From assembly GCA_021647585.1 (NCBI GenBank), contig JAKIUK010000010.1:1-64000 (forward strand): DNA of 64,000 bases. Direction: 5' to 3'. Position 1 is the stretch's first letter; each line of letters begins with the position of its first letter. Below are positions 9,209 through 18,012 of the stretch, piece by piece. The DNA is from Methylococcaceae bacterium (GTDB taxonomy: Bacteria; Pseudomonadota; Gammaproteobacteria; Methylococcales; Methylomonadaceae). Both the position numbers and the translations under genes were made by a program. The notes under the pieces are model-generated. The model saw only the letters and a program-made list of their open reading frames with translations. It had not been told where the DNA came from and ran no database searches.

Positions 9209-9236
9209 TTTATGGTAGTTGAAGCTAAAAAAAAAT

Positions 9237-9247
9237 GGGGGGGGGGG
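9237..9247. repeat. G11 homopolymer tract
   Basis: Eleven consecutive G residues follow an A-rich run in the gap downstream of amtB. It is non-coding, so any slippage would not alter a protein. Confidence 0.7.
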
Positions 9248-9268
9248 ACAAATAATCACCCAATCTCC

Positions 9269-10561
9269 CTAAAGGTTGTGATATCCCGTTTCTTCATGCA
9301 ACACAATATCCAAGCCTTCAACCTCTTCATCAGCAGATACGCGTAACCCTATACATTTATCAATTATTTTTAAAATAAGATAACTGAAACCAGCACTCCA
9401 GACAATAGTAACCACAATCGCCAAAGCCTGAACACCTACTTGATCAATTATAGAGACACCATCAGGCAAGCCTAACCCACCTAAACTGCTGGCAGCAAAA
9501 ACACCTGTTAACAATGAACCGGTAATACCACCGACACCATGCACAGGGAATACATCCAGTGAATCATCAATTTTTAGAATACGCTTAATATACTGAGTAG
9601 CGAAAAAACAAACTGTGCCTGCCGCCACACCAATGACTAAGGCACCTGCCGGCCCAACAAAACCGGAAGCCGGTGTAATCGTACCTAAACCTGCCACCAT
9701 CCCAGTAACTATACCCAATACACTCGGCTTGCCAAATTTTACCCATTCGATAAACATCCAGGTTAATGAACCTGCCGCTGCACCAATATGTGTTACTAGC
9801 ATAGCCATTCCAGCCGAACCATCTGCTGTTAATGCACTACCCGCATTAAACCCAAACCACCCTACCCATAACATGCCTGCACCAGTGACTACCATAGTCA
9901 TATTATGCGGAGGCATAGGCGTAGTTGGAAACCCTTTTCTGTTACCTAATACTAACGCTGTCACTAGAGCTGCGACACCCGCATTAATATGAATAACAAT
10001 TCCTCCGGCAAAATCCATAACCCCCAGATCTGCCAGCCAACCACTTCCCCAGACCCAGTGACATACAGGCATGTAAACAATAACCAACCATAATGCACTA
10101 AACCAGAGCATTGCCGAAAACTTCATTCTTTCCGCAAAACCACCCACAATCAAAGCCGGAGTAATAATGGCAAATGTCATCTGAAACATAAAGAATACAG
10201 TCTCTGGTATATCGCCTGTTAAACTGTCTGTGCCCAAGTCAGGCATAAAAACTTTAGATGCTCCACCGATGAATTTCTGTAATTCACCACCATCTGTAAA
10301 AATGAAACTGTATACACCCGCCAGCCATAAAATAGAAACAATACAAGTTATGGCAAAACACTGCATCAATACTGATAATGCGTTTTTACTTCTAACCAAT
10401 CCTGCATAAAACAAAGATAAGCCTGGTAACGTCATAAATAAAACTAACGCTGTTGATGTTAATATCCACGCTGTGTTTGCCTGATTTATCTCAGCTGCAC
10501 TTGCAATGCCAGGCAACAACAGTAAGCCTAATAGTAATTTATAATTATTTTTAAAATTCAT
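9269..10561 (-). CDS. amtB: Ammonium transporter AmtB
   Basis: A 430-residue Amt/Mep/Rh channel with 11 predicted membrane helices after a cleavable signal (LLPGIASA). Conserved pieces are visible: LPGLSLFYAGLVRSKN in the first helices, the central VIHINAG His segment and VHGVGGITG near the pore exit. It imports ammonium across the inner membrane. Upstream on the same strand, 142 bases away, is a P-II protein gene, the usual glnK-amtB pairing in which de-uridylylated P-II blocks the channel. The ribosome site before the ATG is weak. Confidence 0.93.
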   Translation of the reverse strand: MNFKNNYKLLLGLLLLPGIASAAEINQANTAWILTSTALVLFMTLPGLSLFYAGLVRSKNALSVLMQCFAITCIVSILWLAGVYSFIFTDGGELQKFIGGASKVFMPDLGTDSLTGDIPETVFFMFQMTFAIITPALIVGGFAERMKFSAMLWFSALWLVIVYMPVCHWVWGSGWLADLGVMDFAGGIVIHINAGVAALVTALVLGNRKGFPTTPMPPHNMTMVVTGAGMLWVGWFGFNAGSALTADGSAGMAMLVTHIGAAAGSLTWMFIEWVKFGKPSVLGIVTGMVAGLGTITPASGFVGPAGALVIGVAAGTVCFFATQYIKRILKIDDSLDVFPVHGVGGITGSLLTGVFAASSLGGLGLPDGVSIIDQVGVQALAIVVTIVWSAGFSYLILKIIDKCIGLRVSADEEVEGLDIVLHEETGYHNL

Positions 10562-10703
10562 TTGTCTAATGATCTAACATGTAAAATCTAAGTTGTATAA
10601 AAAAGAGTATGTATTTAGTGCCTCATGTGGATCACATTTCGCTTTGTCCAGCCGACCAACAATCAATTAATCCTGCAAAAGGAACATTCGACAATGTTAC
10701 TCT

Positions 10704-11042
10704 CTAAATAGCATCAGCCCCTGTTTCTCCCGTTCTAATACGTATTATCTGCTCTAGACTGGTTACAAATATTTTTCCATCACCAATTTTTCCGGTATTT
10801 GCTGCGTTTACTATTGTTTCAACCGCTTGATCAACAATGCCTTCATCCACAGCAATTTCCAGTTTAACTTTAGGTAAAAAATCCACAACATATTCAGCAC
10901 CTCGATATAACTCAGTATGCCCTTTTTGCCGACCAAACCCCTTAACTTCTGTTACCGTTACCCCTGCAACACCAATTTCAGATAGAGCTTCCCTAACATC
11001 ATCCAGTTTGAATGGTTTTATTATTGCTGTTATTAATTTCAT
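10704..11042 (-). CDS. glnK: P-II nitrogen regulatory protein (paralogue 1)
   Basis: A 112-residue P-II signalling protein. The T-loop with the uridylylation site Tyr51 is intact (GHTELYRGAEYVVDF), and the C-terminal signature GKIGDGKIF is present. It senses ATP, ADP and 2-oxoglutarate, and controls AmtB and the NtrBC/GlnE machinery. The ribosome site AGGA precedes the ATG. It is nearly identical in pattern to the second P-II at 12532-12870. I found no sigma-54 site (GG-N10-GC) in its 140-base upstream gap, unlike the second copy. Confidence 0.93.
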   Translation of the reverse strand: MKLITAIIKPFKLDDVREALSEIGVAGVTVTEVKGFGRQKGHTELYRGAEYVVDFLPKVKLEIAVDEGIVDQAVETIVNAANTGKIGDGKIFVTSLEQIIRIRTGETGADAI

Positions 11043-11181
11043 ATTATTCCTGGTTGCCTGTTATAAAACCGAACCTCAATGAGGTCGTAACGCAATCATA
11101 GAGAATTATGCCCAAACATACAATTAACAAATGTTAAATTAGTACAATACTGTACAAAAAAACATCTTTTTTTGTACAAAA

Positions 11182-11211
11182 AAAAAGCGGATGCCAATGC
11201 ACCCGCTTTTT
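11182..11211 (-). terminator. Rho-independent terminator of the second P-II/amt operon
   Basis: Read on the minus strand, AAAAAGCGGGTGC and GCATCCGCTTTTT form a 13-bp stem with one wobble and a four-base loop. A further T run follows. It ends transcription coming from the amt gene and insulates the first P-II/amtB unit. Confidence 0.88.
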
Positions 11212-11243
11212 ATAAAAACCTTGTTAAAAAATATTTACAAAAC

Positions 11244-12506
11244 TTACCCTTTACTAGAATCGGTAAATTCTGGATAGGCCTCCATACCACACTCTGAATA
11301 ATCAACCCCTTGATATTCATCTTCTTCACTCACTCGAACACCCATTATCAATTTTATGAGATACCAAGTAATAAAACTCGCAATAAACACAAAACCAGCA
11401 ATACTCACAATACCAATCAACTGAGCTTTAAGTGTTGCATCAGGATTTGAAATGCATACAGCTAACAATCCCCATATCCCAACCACACCATGCACCGAAG
11501 TTGCACCCACTGGATCATCAAGCTTTAACTTATCAATAGTTACAATTGAAAGCACAACCAGCCCCCCCCCAACAGCCCCAATTAATGTCGCTACCAGAGG
11601 AGTCGGTGTCAAGGGCTCAGCTGTAATGGCAACCAACCCAGCCAAAGCACCGTTTAAAGTCATAGACAGATCCGCTTTACCAAACATCATTTGTGCCGTA
11701 AGTAACGCAGCAACAACACCTCCTGCAGCAGCGGCATTGGTATTTACAAATACCATAGCAACAGCATTTGCTTCACCCACATCAGAAAGTTTTAATTCTG
11801 AACCTCCATTAAATCCAAACCAGCCCAGCCATAAAATAAATGTTCCCAAAGTAGCTAATGGCATATTACAACCTGGAATAGGATGTATTTCACCATTCTC
11901 TCCATATTTACCTTTACGGGCGCCTAGCAACATGACACCTGCTACAGCAGCAGTAGCACCACATAAATGCACAACACCGGATCCTGCAAAATCCAGAAAA
12001 CCCAGTTCATCAAGAAAACCACCACCCCATTTCCAGTAGCCTTGCAAAGGATAAATAAAACCAGTCATAACCACTGCGAAAACCAAAAATGCCCACAATT
12101 TCATCCGTTCAGCAACCGCACCTGACACTATAGACATTGCTGTTGCAACAAATACAACCTGAAAAAAGAAATCAGACATTTTGGAATAATATGTCTCACC
12201 TTTACTACCCAATACTGCTTCTACTGAATTATCTTCGCCTAATAAAAAGCTAATACCTGGCCACACACTGTTAACCGCTTCTCCTGGATACATAATGTTA
12301 TAACCACACAACATATACATGATGCAGGCAATTGCAAATAAAGCAATATTTTTAGTTAGAATTTCTGTGGTATTTTTAGCACGTACCAAACCTGCTTCTA
12401 GCATGGCAAAACCTGCGGCCATCCACATTACCAATGCCCCACTCATTAAAAAGTAGAACGTATCGAGCGCATAGCTCAACTCAGCTAATTTATTTAAAGC
12501 TTCCAT
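11244..12506 (-). CDS. amt: Second ammonium transporter, Amt type
   Basis: A 420-residue Amt-family channel clearly different from the one at 9269-10561. It lacks a cleavable signal (starts MEALNKLAELSYALDTFYFL), has the insert around WPGISFLLGEDNSVEAVLG, and keeps the twin-His region (VVHLCGATAA and SVHGVVGIWG). It resembles the Amt group found beside P-II in many proteobacteria and cyanobacteria. The ATG is preceded by AGAGGTGA, 25 bases after the P-II stop, so the two form an operon. The coding strand carries a run of nine G residues (three Gly codons near residue 315), a possible slippage site. Confidence 0.92.
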   Translation of the reverse strand: MEALNKLAELSYALDTFYFLMSGALVMWMAAGFAMLEAGLVRAKNTTEILTKNIALFAIACIMYMLCGYNIMYPGEAVNSVWPGISFLLGEDNSVEAVLGSKGETYYSKMSDFFFQVVFVATAMSIVSGAVAERMKLWAFLVFAVVMTGFIYPLQGYWKWGGGFLDELGFLDFAGSGVVHLCGATAAVAGVMLLGARKGKYGENGEIHPIPGCNMPLATLGTFILWLGWFGFNGGSELKLSDVGEANAVAMVFVNTNAAAAGGVVAALLTAQMMFGKADLSMTLNGALAGLVAITAEPLTPTPLVATLIGAVGGGLVVLSIVTIDKLKLDDPVGATSVHGVVGIWGLLAVCISNPDATLKAQLIGIVSIAGFVFIASFITWYLIKLIMGVRVSEEDEYQGVDYSECGMEAYPEFTDSSKG

Positions 12507-12531
12507 TTGTCACCTCTTTTTTAGTTATTAT

Positions 12532-12870
12532 TTATAAAGCTTCTTCGCCAGTTTCACCGGTACGAATACGGACAACTTGTTCTAAATTAGAAACGAAGAT
12601 TTTACCATCCCCTATTTTACCTGTATTAGCTGCTTTGGTAATTGCCTCAACAGCTTGCTCAGCTAAGTCGTCACCCACTGCAACTTCTATTTTTGCTTTT
12701 GGCAGAAAATCAACCACATATTCGGCTCCTCTATAGAGCTCTGTATGTCCTTTTTGACGACCAAACCCTTTAACTTCAGTGACTGTAATTCCAGAAACCC
12801 CAATATCAGAAAGTGCTTCACGCACATCATCTAATTTGAAAGGTTTAACAACAGCGGTTATTAATTTCAT
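12532..12870 (-). CDS. glnK: P-II nitrogen regulatory protein (paralogue 2)
   Basis: A 112-residue P-II protein. I chose the ATG at 12870 because it gives the exact family N-terminus (MKLITAVVKPFKLDD) and has GAGGG seven bases upstream; an open frame 18 codons longer is spurious. Tyr51 of the T-loop and the GKIGDGKIF signature are intact. It is the first gene of the P-II/amt operon. It has a good sigma-54 promoter match 50 bases upstream, so it is probably NtrC-activated. Whether to name it glnK or glnB cannot be settled from sequence alone. Confidence 0.93.
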   Translation of the reverse strand: MKLITAVVKPFKLDDVREALSDIGVSGITVTEVKGFGRQKGHTELYRGAEYVVDFLPKAKIEVAVGDDLAEQAVEAITKAANTGKIGDGKIFVSNLEQVVRIRTGETGEEAL

Positions 12871-12919
12871 AAGCACCCTCTTTGCAATAGCGATTAAACA
12901 TAATTTGTTAAATAACAAA

Positions 12920-12936
12920 TGCATTTAGCATGCCAA
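12920..12936 (-). promoter_or_regulatory. Sigma-54 promoter of the P-II/amt operon
   Basis: On the minus strand the sequence reads TTGGCATGCTAAATGCA. It matches TGGCAC-N5-TTGC with the invariant GG and GC separated by 10 bases. Transcription would start about 40 bases before the P-II start codon. The end of a MITE lies only 8 bases further upstream. Confidence 0.75.
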
Positions 12937-12944
12937 CCTTTTAA

Positions 12945-13185
12945 CCTAGAAAAATCAGTTGAGCACGAATTTTGTGGAAAATCTGGGCGAAAAAGACAAA
13001 AAATAGTGCGTAGATAATGGCCATAGTCCTTATCAAGCGCTATTCTACAGAATTTTTCGTTCAGAATTCTTCACAAAATCGTGAAGCGGTTTCATCTCAC
13101 CAAACGGGTGACAGGTAAAAGCTTTGCATACAATTAATATACAACAAGTTACGTACAAACCTAGCGGTCAACTGATTTTTCTAGG
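12945..13185. mobile_element. MITE-like element, family A, copy 2 (241 bp)
   Basis: The termini CCTAGAAAAATCAGTTGA and its exact reverse complement form a perfect 18-bp inverted repeat. TTTAA flanks both ends (12940-12944 and 13186-13190). The interior is closely related to copy 1 at 6192-6479, including CTGGGCGAAAAAGACA, GGCCATAGTCCTTATCAAG and CTCACCAAACGG, but a central part is missing or replaced. It lies between the sigma-54 promoter and the candidate upstream activator sites. Confidence 0.88.
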
Positions 13186-13240
13186 TTTAACTCAGCTTTA
13201 ATCAGTAACTTAAGAATTTGGCCTCACAAATACACCTAAA

Positions 13241-13472
13241 TTGGTGCAAAAACCCTCAAGATCGCACCAAAAAAGAGCGTTAACTGTGTAACCATTTGTT
13301 TTATAGCCTTTATTATTACACTCCTATATTTTTTACAACTCTTATTTTAAAAACAAAAACTAGCGGGATAAACAAATAACAAAAACACCTTAACAATCAT
13401 TAGCTTATAATAAAAGGAATTTTCTGTTGCGTAATTGCAACATTTTCTGTCGCACCAACACAGAGCGTTATA
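13241..13472. promoter_or_regulatory. Candidate NtrC activator sites
   Basis: TTGGTGC (13241-13247) and GCACCAA (13264-13270) are inverted. The block CGCACCAAxAxAGAGCGTTA occurs twice, at 13263-13282 and 13451-13470. GCACCA/TGGTGC are the half-sites of the enteric NtrC operator, but the spacing here is not the canonical one. The shared gap between the P-II operon and the porin is where such sites would be expected. Confidence 0.4.
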
Positions 13473-13528
13473 ACACTCTCGATTCTAGATAAAATACTTA
13501 AACTAATGATATATAACGATATATTTTT

Positions 13529-13544
13529 TGGCATTTTTATTGCT
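13529..13544 (+). promoter_or_regulatory. Sigma-54 promoter of the porin gene
   Basis: TGGCATTTTTATTGCT keeps the -24 TGGCA and -12 TTGC elements with GG and GC 10 bases apart. The start site would fall about 25 bases before the porin ATG. Confidence 0.8.
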
Positions 13545-13578
13545 TGATAAAAAGACAACTAAATAACAAGGAATCATC

Positions 13579-15024
13579 ATGAAAAAAACCAACCTCTCTG
13601 TTGCAATTGCACTACTTGCAACAAGTTCAGTCTCATTTGCTACTGATGAAGATAATTCATTTTACGGATTTACACCCTCTGCGAGTGCCGCACTAACTAC
13701 TGATTACATGTGGCGGGGTGTATCACAGACTAATAATGATCCCGCTATTCAAGGCTCATTTGATTTGGCGCATGAATCGGGTGCATATGTGGGTGTATGG
13801 GGATCTAATGTCGAATTTGGCGACCAAAATACAAGCATGGAGCTGGATATATATGGCGGCTTTGCAAACGAAACTGATTTTGGTGGCGTACTTCCTTTTG
13901 CTTTTGGATATGATGCCGGGGTATTACGCTATGAATACACTGCATCACCAGACCTAGGCTTTACTGAATTATATTTTGGTGGATCAATCTCACCGATAGA
14001 GAATTTTAACTTTAGCACTTATTACTATTACGGCTTAAAAATAGACCATACCCGCCCAGGTGAATACACTGATATTTCTGCCGACTATACACTTCCTGAT
14101 GAGCTGGGTGGAATTACCATCTTAGCCCATGCGGGTTATTACAACCAAAAAGACACTAGTGTTTGGGGTGATGATTATTGGGATTGGAAAATCGGAGTAG
14201 CAAAGGACATAGGCGGCTTTAACTTTGAAGTGGCTTACTTTGACACCGATAATGCTGGTGACCCTGTTTCTGCTGCTGGGGGTATTTATGGAGGCAGCCA
14301 AAGCCGAAACGATGGCCGGATTGTAGCGACGATCTCCAGGTCTTTAGGTGGTAACTCATCTTCAGCCATGTTACCAGACGGCTTCACTACCAGTGCCAGT
14401 GTTGCTTTAACTACTGACTACATCTGGCGTGGCGTGTCACAAACTAATAATGAACCGGCAATCCAAGGTTCTTTTGATATTGCTCACGAATCTGGTGCTT
14501 ATATCGGTGTATGGGCTTCTAGCTACGAATTTAAAAACCAGTCTAGTATGGAGTTGGATTTATACGCTGGATTCTCTAGAGAAACAAATTTTGGCGGCGC
14601 ACTTCCTTTTGCATTAACCTATGATATGGGTATTCTTCATTATGAATACACATCAGCATCAGACGCGAATTTCACAGAATTATATTTTGGTAGCTCAATA
14701 TCACCAGTTGAAAACCTAAATGTAAGCGCATATTATTATTACGGTTTAAAAATTGACACCCCAAGAGCGGGTGAATATACCGATATGTCAGTTGACTACA
14801 CTCTCCCTGAATCACTTGGCAGCATTATACTTCTTGGTCACGCAGGCTACTACAACCAAAAAGACACCGCCAACCTAGGCGATGATTATTGGGACTGGAA
14901 GGCGGGTATAGCAAGAGATTTCGGTGCTTTTAATGCTGAAGTAGCATACACAGAAACAGACCAGTCTAGTGACAGTAATATACAAGACGGTCGCGCTGTC
15001 GCTACTTTATCAACAACTTTCTAA
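13579..15024 (+). CDS. TorF/TIGR02001-type outer-membrane protein, internally duplicated
   Basis: A 481-residue exported beta-barrel candidate; the signal peptide ends SFA. Two homologous halves are obvious. Residues about 33-222 and 267-460 both run from SAxALTTDYxWRGVSQTNN through GGxLPFA, TELYFGxSISP and HAGYYNQKD to DDYWDWK. Single-copy family members are about 230-260 residues, so this is a tandem fusion. Family members often neighbour glnK-amtB genes and are presumed porins for small nitrogenous solutes; that substrate is an inference. It is transcribed from a sigma-54-type promoter, divergent from the P-II/amt operon, with AAGGAA before the ATG. Confidence 0.85.
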   Translation: MKKTNLSVAIALLATSSVSFATDEDNSFYGFTPSASAALTTDYMWRGVSQTNNDPAIQGSFDLAHESGAYVGVWGSNVEFGDQNTSMELDIYGGFANETDFGGVLPFAFGYDAGVLRYEYTASPDLGFTELYFGGSISPIENFNFSTYYYYGLKIDHTRPGEYTDISADYTLPDELGGITILAHAGYYNQKDTSVWGDDYWDWKIGVAKDIGGFNFEVAYFDTDNAGDPVSAAGGIYGGSQSRNDGRIVATISRSLGGNSSSAMLPDGFTTSASVALTTDYIWRGVSQTNNEPAIQGSFDIAHESGAYIGVWASSYEFKNQSSMELDLYAGFSRETNFGGALPFALTYDMGILHYEYTSASDANFTELYFGSSISPVENLNVSAYYYYGLKIDTPRAGEYTDMSVDYTLPESLGSIILLGHAGYYNQKDTANLGDDYWDWKAGIARDFGAFNAEVAYTETDQSSDSNIQDGRAVATLSTTF

Positions 15025-15059
15025 ATGTTTCCCCTTAATTCTACTTTGTCAGATTATAA

Positions 15060-15185
15060 ATGTAGGCTGCGTTACACGCACCCAAATTATTTTTTGTCTT
15101 TCTATTGCCGAAATGGTGCGTACAACGCACACTACGAAGATACTTTTGTATAGCATCCATTCAATTGCAACCAGGTAGAATTAAG
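15060..15185. repeat. Dispersed repeat with GTGCGT/ACGCAC palindromes, copy 2
   Basis: The segment 15112-15185, read on the minus strand, matches 97-174 (ATGCTATACAAAAGTATCTTCG next to a GTGCGTTGTACGCAC palindrome). A second palindromic piece, GCGTTACACGC, lies at 15067-15077. It is located between the porin stop codon and its terminator. Confidence 0.6.
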
Positions 15186-15196
15186 TAATAAAAATT

Positions 15197-15225
15197 AAAA
15201 CGGGGCTTAATGCCCCGTTTTTTTA
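15197..15225 (+). terminator. Rho-independent terminator after the porin gene
   Basis: AAAACGGGGC and GCCCCGTTTT form a 10-bp stem with a five-base loop, followed by T residues. It separates the porin transcript from glnA. Confidence 0.9.
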
Positions 15226-15316
15226 TTAGCCTTAGTTACGGAAAAAATGGTATGGTTATAGAAGTTTTTTTTAAAACTATACAAACTATAAAAACAACCC
15301 ATCGGAGACAAGTTAA

Positions 15317-16726
15317 ATGTCAGTAGATAACGTTCTTAAAATGATTCAGGAAAACGATGTCAAATTTGTTGATTTTCGTTTTTGTGATACCCGCGGCAAA
15401 GAGCAACACGTAACCTTCCCTGCTCACTCTATAGATGAAGATACCTTCGAAGAAGGCAATATGTTTGACGGCTCTTCAGTCGCAGGCTGGAAAGGCATTA
15501 ATGAATCTGACATGATCTTAATGCCAGATCCTTCAACTGCTGTTTTAGACCCATTTTTTGACGACACCACGTTGATCTTACGTTGCGACATTATAGAACC
15601 TAAAGACATGCAAGGTTATGAACGCGACCCTCGCTCAATTGCTAGACGCGCTGAAGCTTACATGCAATCAACGGGTATTGCTGACGCTGCTTTTTTTGGT
15701 CCTGAAAATGAATTCTTCATATTCGATGATGTCCGCTGGAATACAGATATGGGCAGCTGTGGCTATAAAATTGACTCAGAAGAAGCAGGCTGGAACTCTG
15801 AAAAAATCTATGAGGACGGTAATATTGGTCACCGTCCAGGTGTAAAAGGCGGCTACTTCCCCGTCCCGCCTGTTGACTCCTTACAAGACATGCGCTCTGC
15901 CATGTGCCTGGTTCTTGAAGAAATGGGACAAACTACAGAGGTACACCACCATGAAGTAGCAACGGCAGGACAATGTGAAATTGGTTCTAAATTCAATACC
16001 CTTGTTTCTAAAGCCGATGAAGTTCTGGAACTGAAATATGTTGTAGCTAACATTGCTCACGCATACGGTAAAACAGCAACATTCATGCCTAAACCCTTAG
16101 TAGGTGACAACGGCAACGGTATGCACGTTCACCAATCTATATTTAAAGATGGCCAAAACCTGTTCTCAGGTGACTTGTATGGTGGCTTATCCGAAACTGC
16201 GCTGTTCTACATTGGCGGTATTATCAAACACGCTAAAGCACTTAATGCATTTGCTAACGCATCAACCAACAGTTACAAACGTCTGGTTCCTGGTTTTGAA
16301 GCACCGGTTATGCTTGCTTATTCTGCCCGTAACCGTTCAGCATCTATTCGTATTCCTTTTGTAAATAATCCAAAAGGTCGCCGCATCGAGCTTCGTTTCG
16401 GCGACTCTACTGCAAATCCATATTTATGTTTTGCTGCGATGTTAATGGCTGGCCTGGATGGCATACAAAACAAAATCCATCCTGGTGATGCAATGGATAA
16501 AGATTTATACGATCTTCCACCAGAAGAAGAAAAAGAAATTCCACAAGTGGCCTTCTCATTCGATGAAGCATTGAAAGAATTAGATGAAGACCGTGAATTC
16601 TTAACTCGCGGAGGAGTATTCACTGATGACGCAATTGATGGTTACATTGAACTAAAACACGAAGAAGTTCAACGTCTGCGCATGAGCACACATCCTGTAG
16701 AATTTGATATGTACTACAGCCTGTAA
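15317..16726 (+). CDS. glnA: Glutamine synthetase, type I
   Basis: A 469-residue GSI. It makes glutamine from glutamate, ammonium and ATP in the cytoplasm. Metal and nucleotide motifs are clear: FDGSSVAGWKG, the NGNGMHVHQS run, and NRSASIRIP. The adenylylation Tyr is in DLYDLPPEE near residue 397, so control by GlnE is expected. Full length. GGAG precedes the ATG. I saw no good sigma-54 element in the 90 bases upstream, so the promoter is undetermined. A terminator on either side makes it a single-gene unit ahead of ntrBC. Confidence 0.97.
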   Translation: MSVDNVLKMIQENDVKFVDFRFCDTRGKEQHVTFPAHSIDEDTFEEGNMFDGSSVAGWKGINESDMILMPDPSTAVLDPFFDDTTLILRCDIIEPKDMQGYERDPRSIARRAEAYMQSTGIADAAFFGPENEFFIFDDVRWNTDMGSCGYKIDSEEAGWNSEKIYEDGNIGHRPGVKGGYFPVPPVDSLQDMRSAMCLVLEEMGQTTEVHHHEVATAGQCEIGSKFNTLVSKADEVLELKYVVANIAHAYGKTATFMPKPLVGDNGNGMHVHQSIFKDGQNLFSGDLYGGLSETALFYIGGIIKHAKALNAFANASTNSYKRLVPGFEAPVMLAYSARNRSASIRIPFVNNPKGRRIELRFGDSTANPYLCFAAMLMAGLDGIQNKIHPGDAMDKDLYDLPPEEEKEIPQVAFSFDEALKELDEDREFLTRGGVFTDDAIDGYIELKHEEVQRLRMSTHPVEFDMYYSL

Positions 16727-16759
16727 GCTCGAATCAGAGCTGCTTTGTAGCACAAGCAA

Positions 16760-16791
16760 CAAAAAACGCCCCTTTCTGGGGCGTTTTTTGT
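16760..16791 (+). terminator. Rho-independent terminator of glnA
   Basis: ACAAAAAACGCCCC and GGGGCGTTTTTTGT form a long stem with a TTTCT loop. The T run is built into the right arm. Confidence 0.93.
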
Positions 16792-16910
16792 TTATAAAGC
16801 AGCCATAACTCCTTATACTGTCTACTCATACATCGCCAAGTTACAGCAACTTCAGGCACATACATTACAAATAAGCCACTGACCAGCCTTGCTAATCATA
16901 TGCATTCAAC

Positions 16911-16926
16911 TGGTATGAAATTTGCT
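16911..16926 (+). promoter_or_regulatory. Sigma-54 promoter of ntrBC
   Basis: TGGTATGAAATTTGCT keeps GG-N10-GC and the TTGC -12 box. The start site would be about 25 bases before the ntrB start codon. It suggests autoregulation by NtrC. Confidence 0.65.
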
Positions 16927-16962
16927 TCATAAGAAATTAATCCAACCCATCAACCTGTCATC

Positions 16963-18012
16963 GTGCATCAAAAGATACTTGCTCATCTCAATGGAGCGAT
17001 TTTATTATTTAATCGCCAACTAATACTGACCTATATAAATACCGCAGGTGAAATTTTACTGGCTGACAGTGCGAAACATTTACTAGGACTTAGTGCAAAC
17101 AAACTATTTAAATCATCTGACTCAGCTTTATTAAATGACTTGCAACAATGCTTAACGATGAATGAACCCTTAGTTGATAGAGAACTGAACCTGACTCAGC
17201 TTAATCAAGTAACCACCATTAACTTTAGCGCCACACCACTCATAGAAAACGGACAACTCAACGAAATCCTGGTCGAACTGCAACAAGTCGATAGACAGTT
17301 ACGCATTAGCAAAGAGCAACAACTCATTGCCCAACAGAATGTCAGCCGGATGTTGGCAAAAGGTTTAGCTCATGAAATTAAAAATCCTCTTGGAGGAATA
17401 AGAGGCGCAGCTCAATTACTTGATTTAGAATTACAAGATCCTGAATTAAAAGAATATACCCAAATAATAATTCAGGAATCTGACCGTTTAAAGTCTTTGA
17501 TGGACAAAATGCTCGGGCCTAACAAACCATCAAAAAAAGATACTTTAAATATTCACGAAGTTCTTGAGCGCGTTAGACAACTGGTTAACGTAGAGGTTAG
17601 TAATGAAATCATTATTAGTTTTGACTATGATCCCAGCATTCCCCAATTAAAAGCCGATAAAAACCAACTCATTCAAGCTGTACTTAATATTGTTCAAAAT
17701 GCTGTTCAGGCTATGCAAAAAACAGGGAAAATTACTCTTAAAACCCGTATTCAGCGCAATATGACTATTGGGCGTAAACAATATAAGTTAACCGCTAAAA
17801 TAGATATTATCGACAATGGCCCAGGCATTGATAGCAGCCTGATGAACCAGATTTTTTACCCTATGATTTCCAGCCGGGCTGAAGGTACGGGGCTCGGCTT
17901 ATCAATAGCACAATCACTCATCAATCAACATAATGGACTTATTGAATGCGAAAGTGAGCCAGGAAATACCATATTCTCAATCTACTTACCCCTGGAGAAT
18001 AACCATGAATAA
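16963..18012 (+). CDS. ntrB: Nitrogen regulation sensor kinase NtrB (GlnL)
   Basis: A 349-residue soluble histidine kinase with an N-terminal PAS domain (about 8-110), the phospho-acceptor H137 in GLAHEIKNPLGG and a C-terminal ATPase domain (NIVQNAVQA, DNGPGID, GTGLGLSIA). Together with P-II it controls phosphorylation of NtrC. It starts at GTG with a weak ribosome site; no better in-frame start matches the family N-terminus. Its end overlaps the ntrC start by 8 bases, so translation is coupled. Confidence 0.94.
   Translation: MHQKILAHLNGAILLFNRQLILTYINTAGEILLADSAKHLLGLSANKLFKSSDSALLNDLQQCLTMNEPLVDRELNLTQLNQVTTINFSATPLIENGQLNEILVELQQVDRQLRISKEQQLIAQQNVSRMLAKGLAHEIKNPLGGIRGAAQLLDLELQDPELKEYTQIIIQESDRLKSLMDKMLGPNKPSKKDTLNIHEVLERVRQLVNVEVSNEIIISFDYDPSIPQLKADKNQLIQAVLNIVQNAVQAMQKTGKITLKTRIQRNMTIGRKQYKLTAKIDIIDNGPGIDSSLMNQIFYPMISSRAEGTGLGLSIAQSLINQHNGLIECESEPGNTIFSIYLPLENNHE

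Noticed and set aside
9615..9992. A 125-codon plus-strand frame
   Set aside because: It is the antisense shadow of amtB, a confident gene.
11100..11181. A sigma-54 promoter for the first P-II gene
   Set aside because: I found no GG-N10-GC with TGG and TTGC-like boxes in the gap upstream of 11042.
15230..15316. A sigma-54 promoter for glnA
   Set aside because: GGTATGGTTATAGA has GG-N10-GA, lacking the invariant GC.
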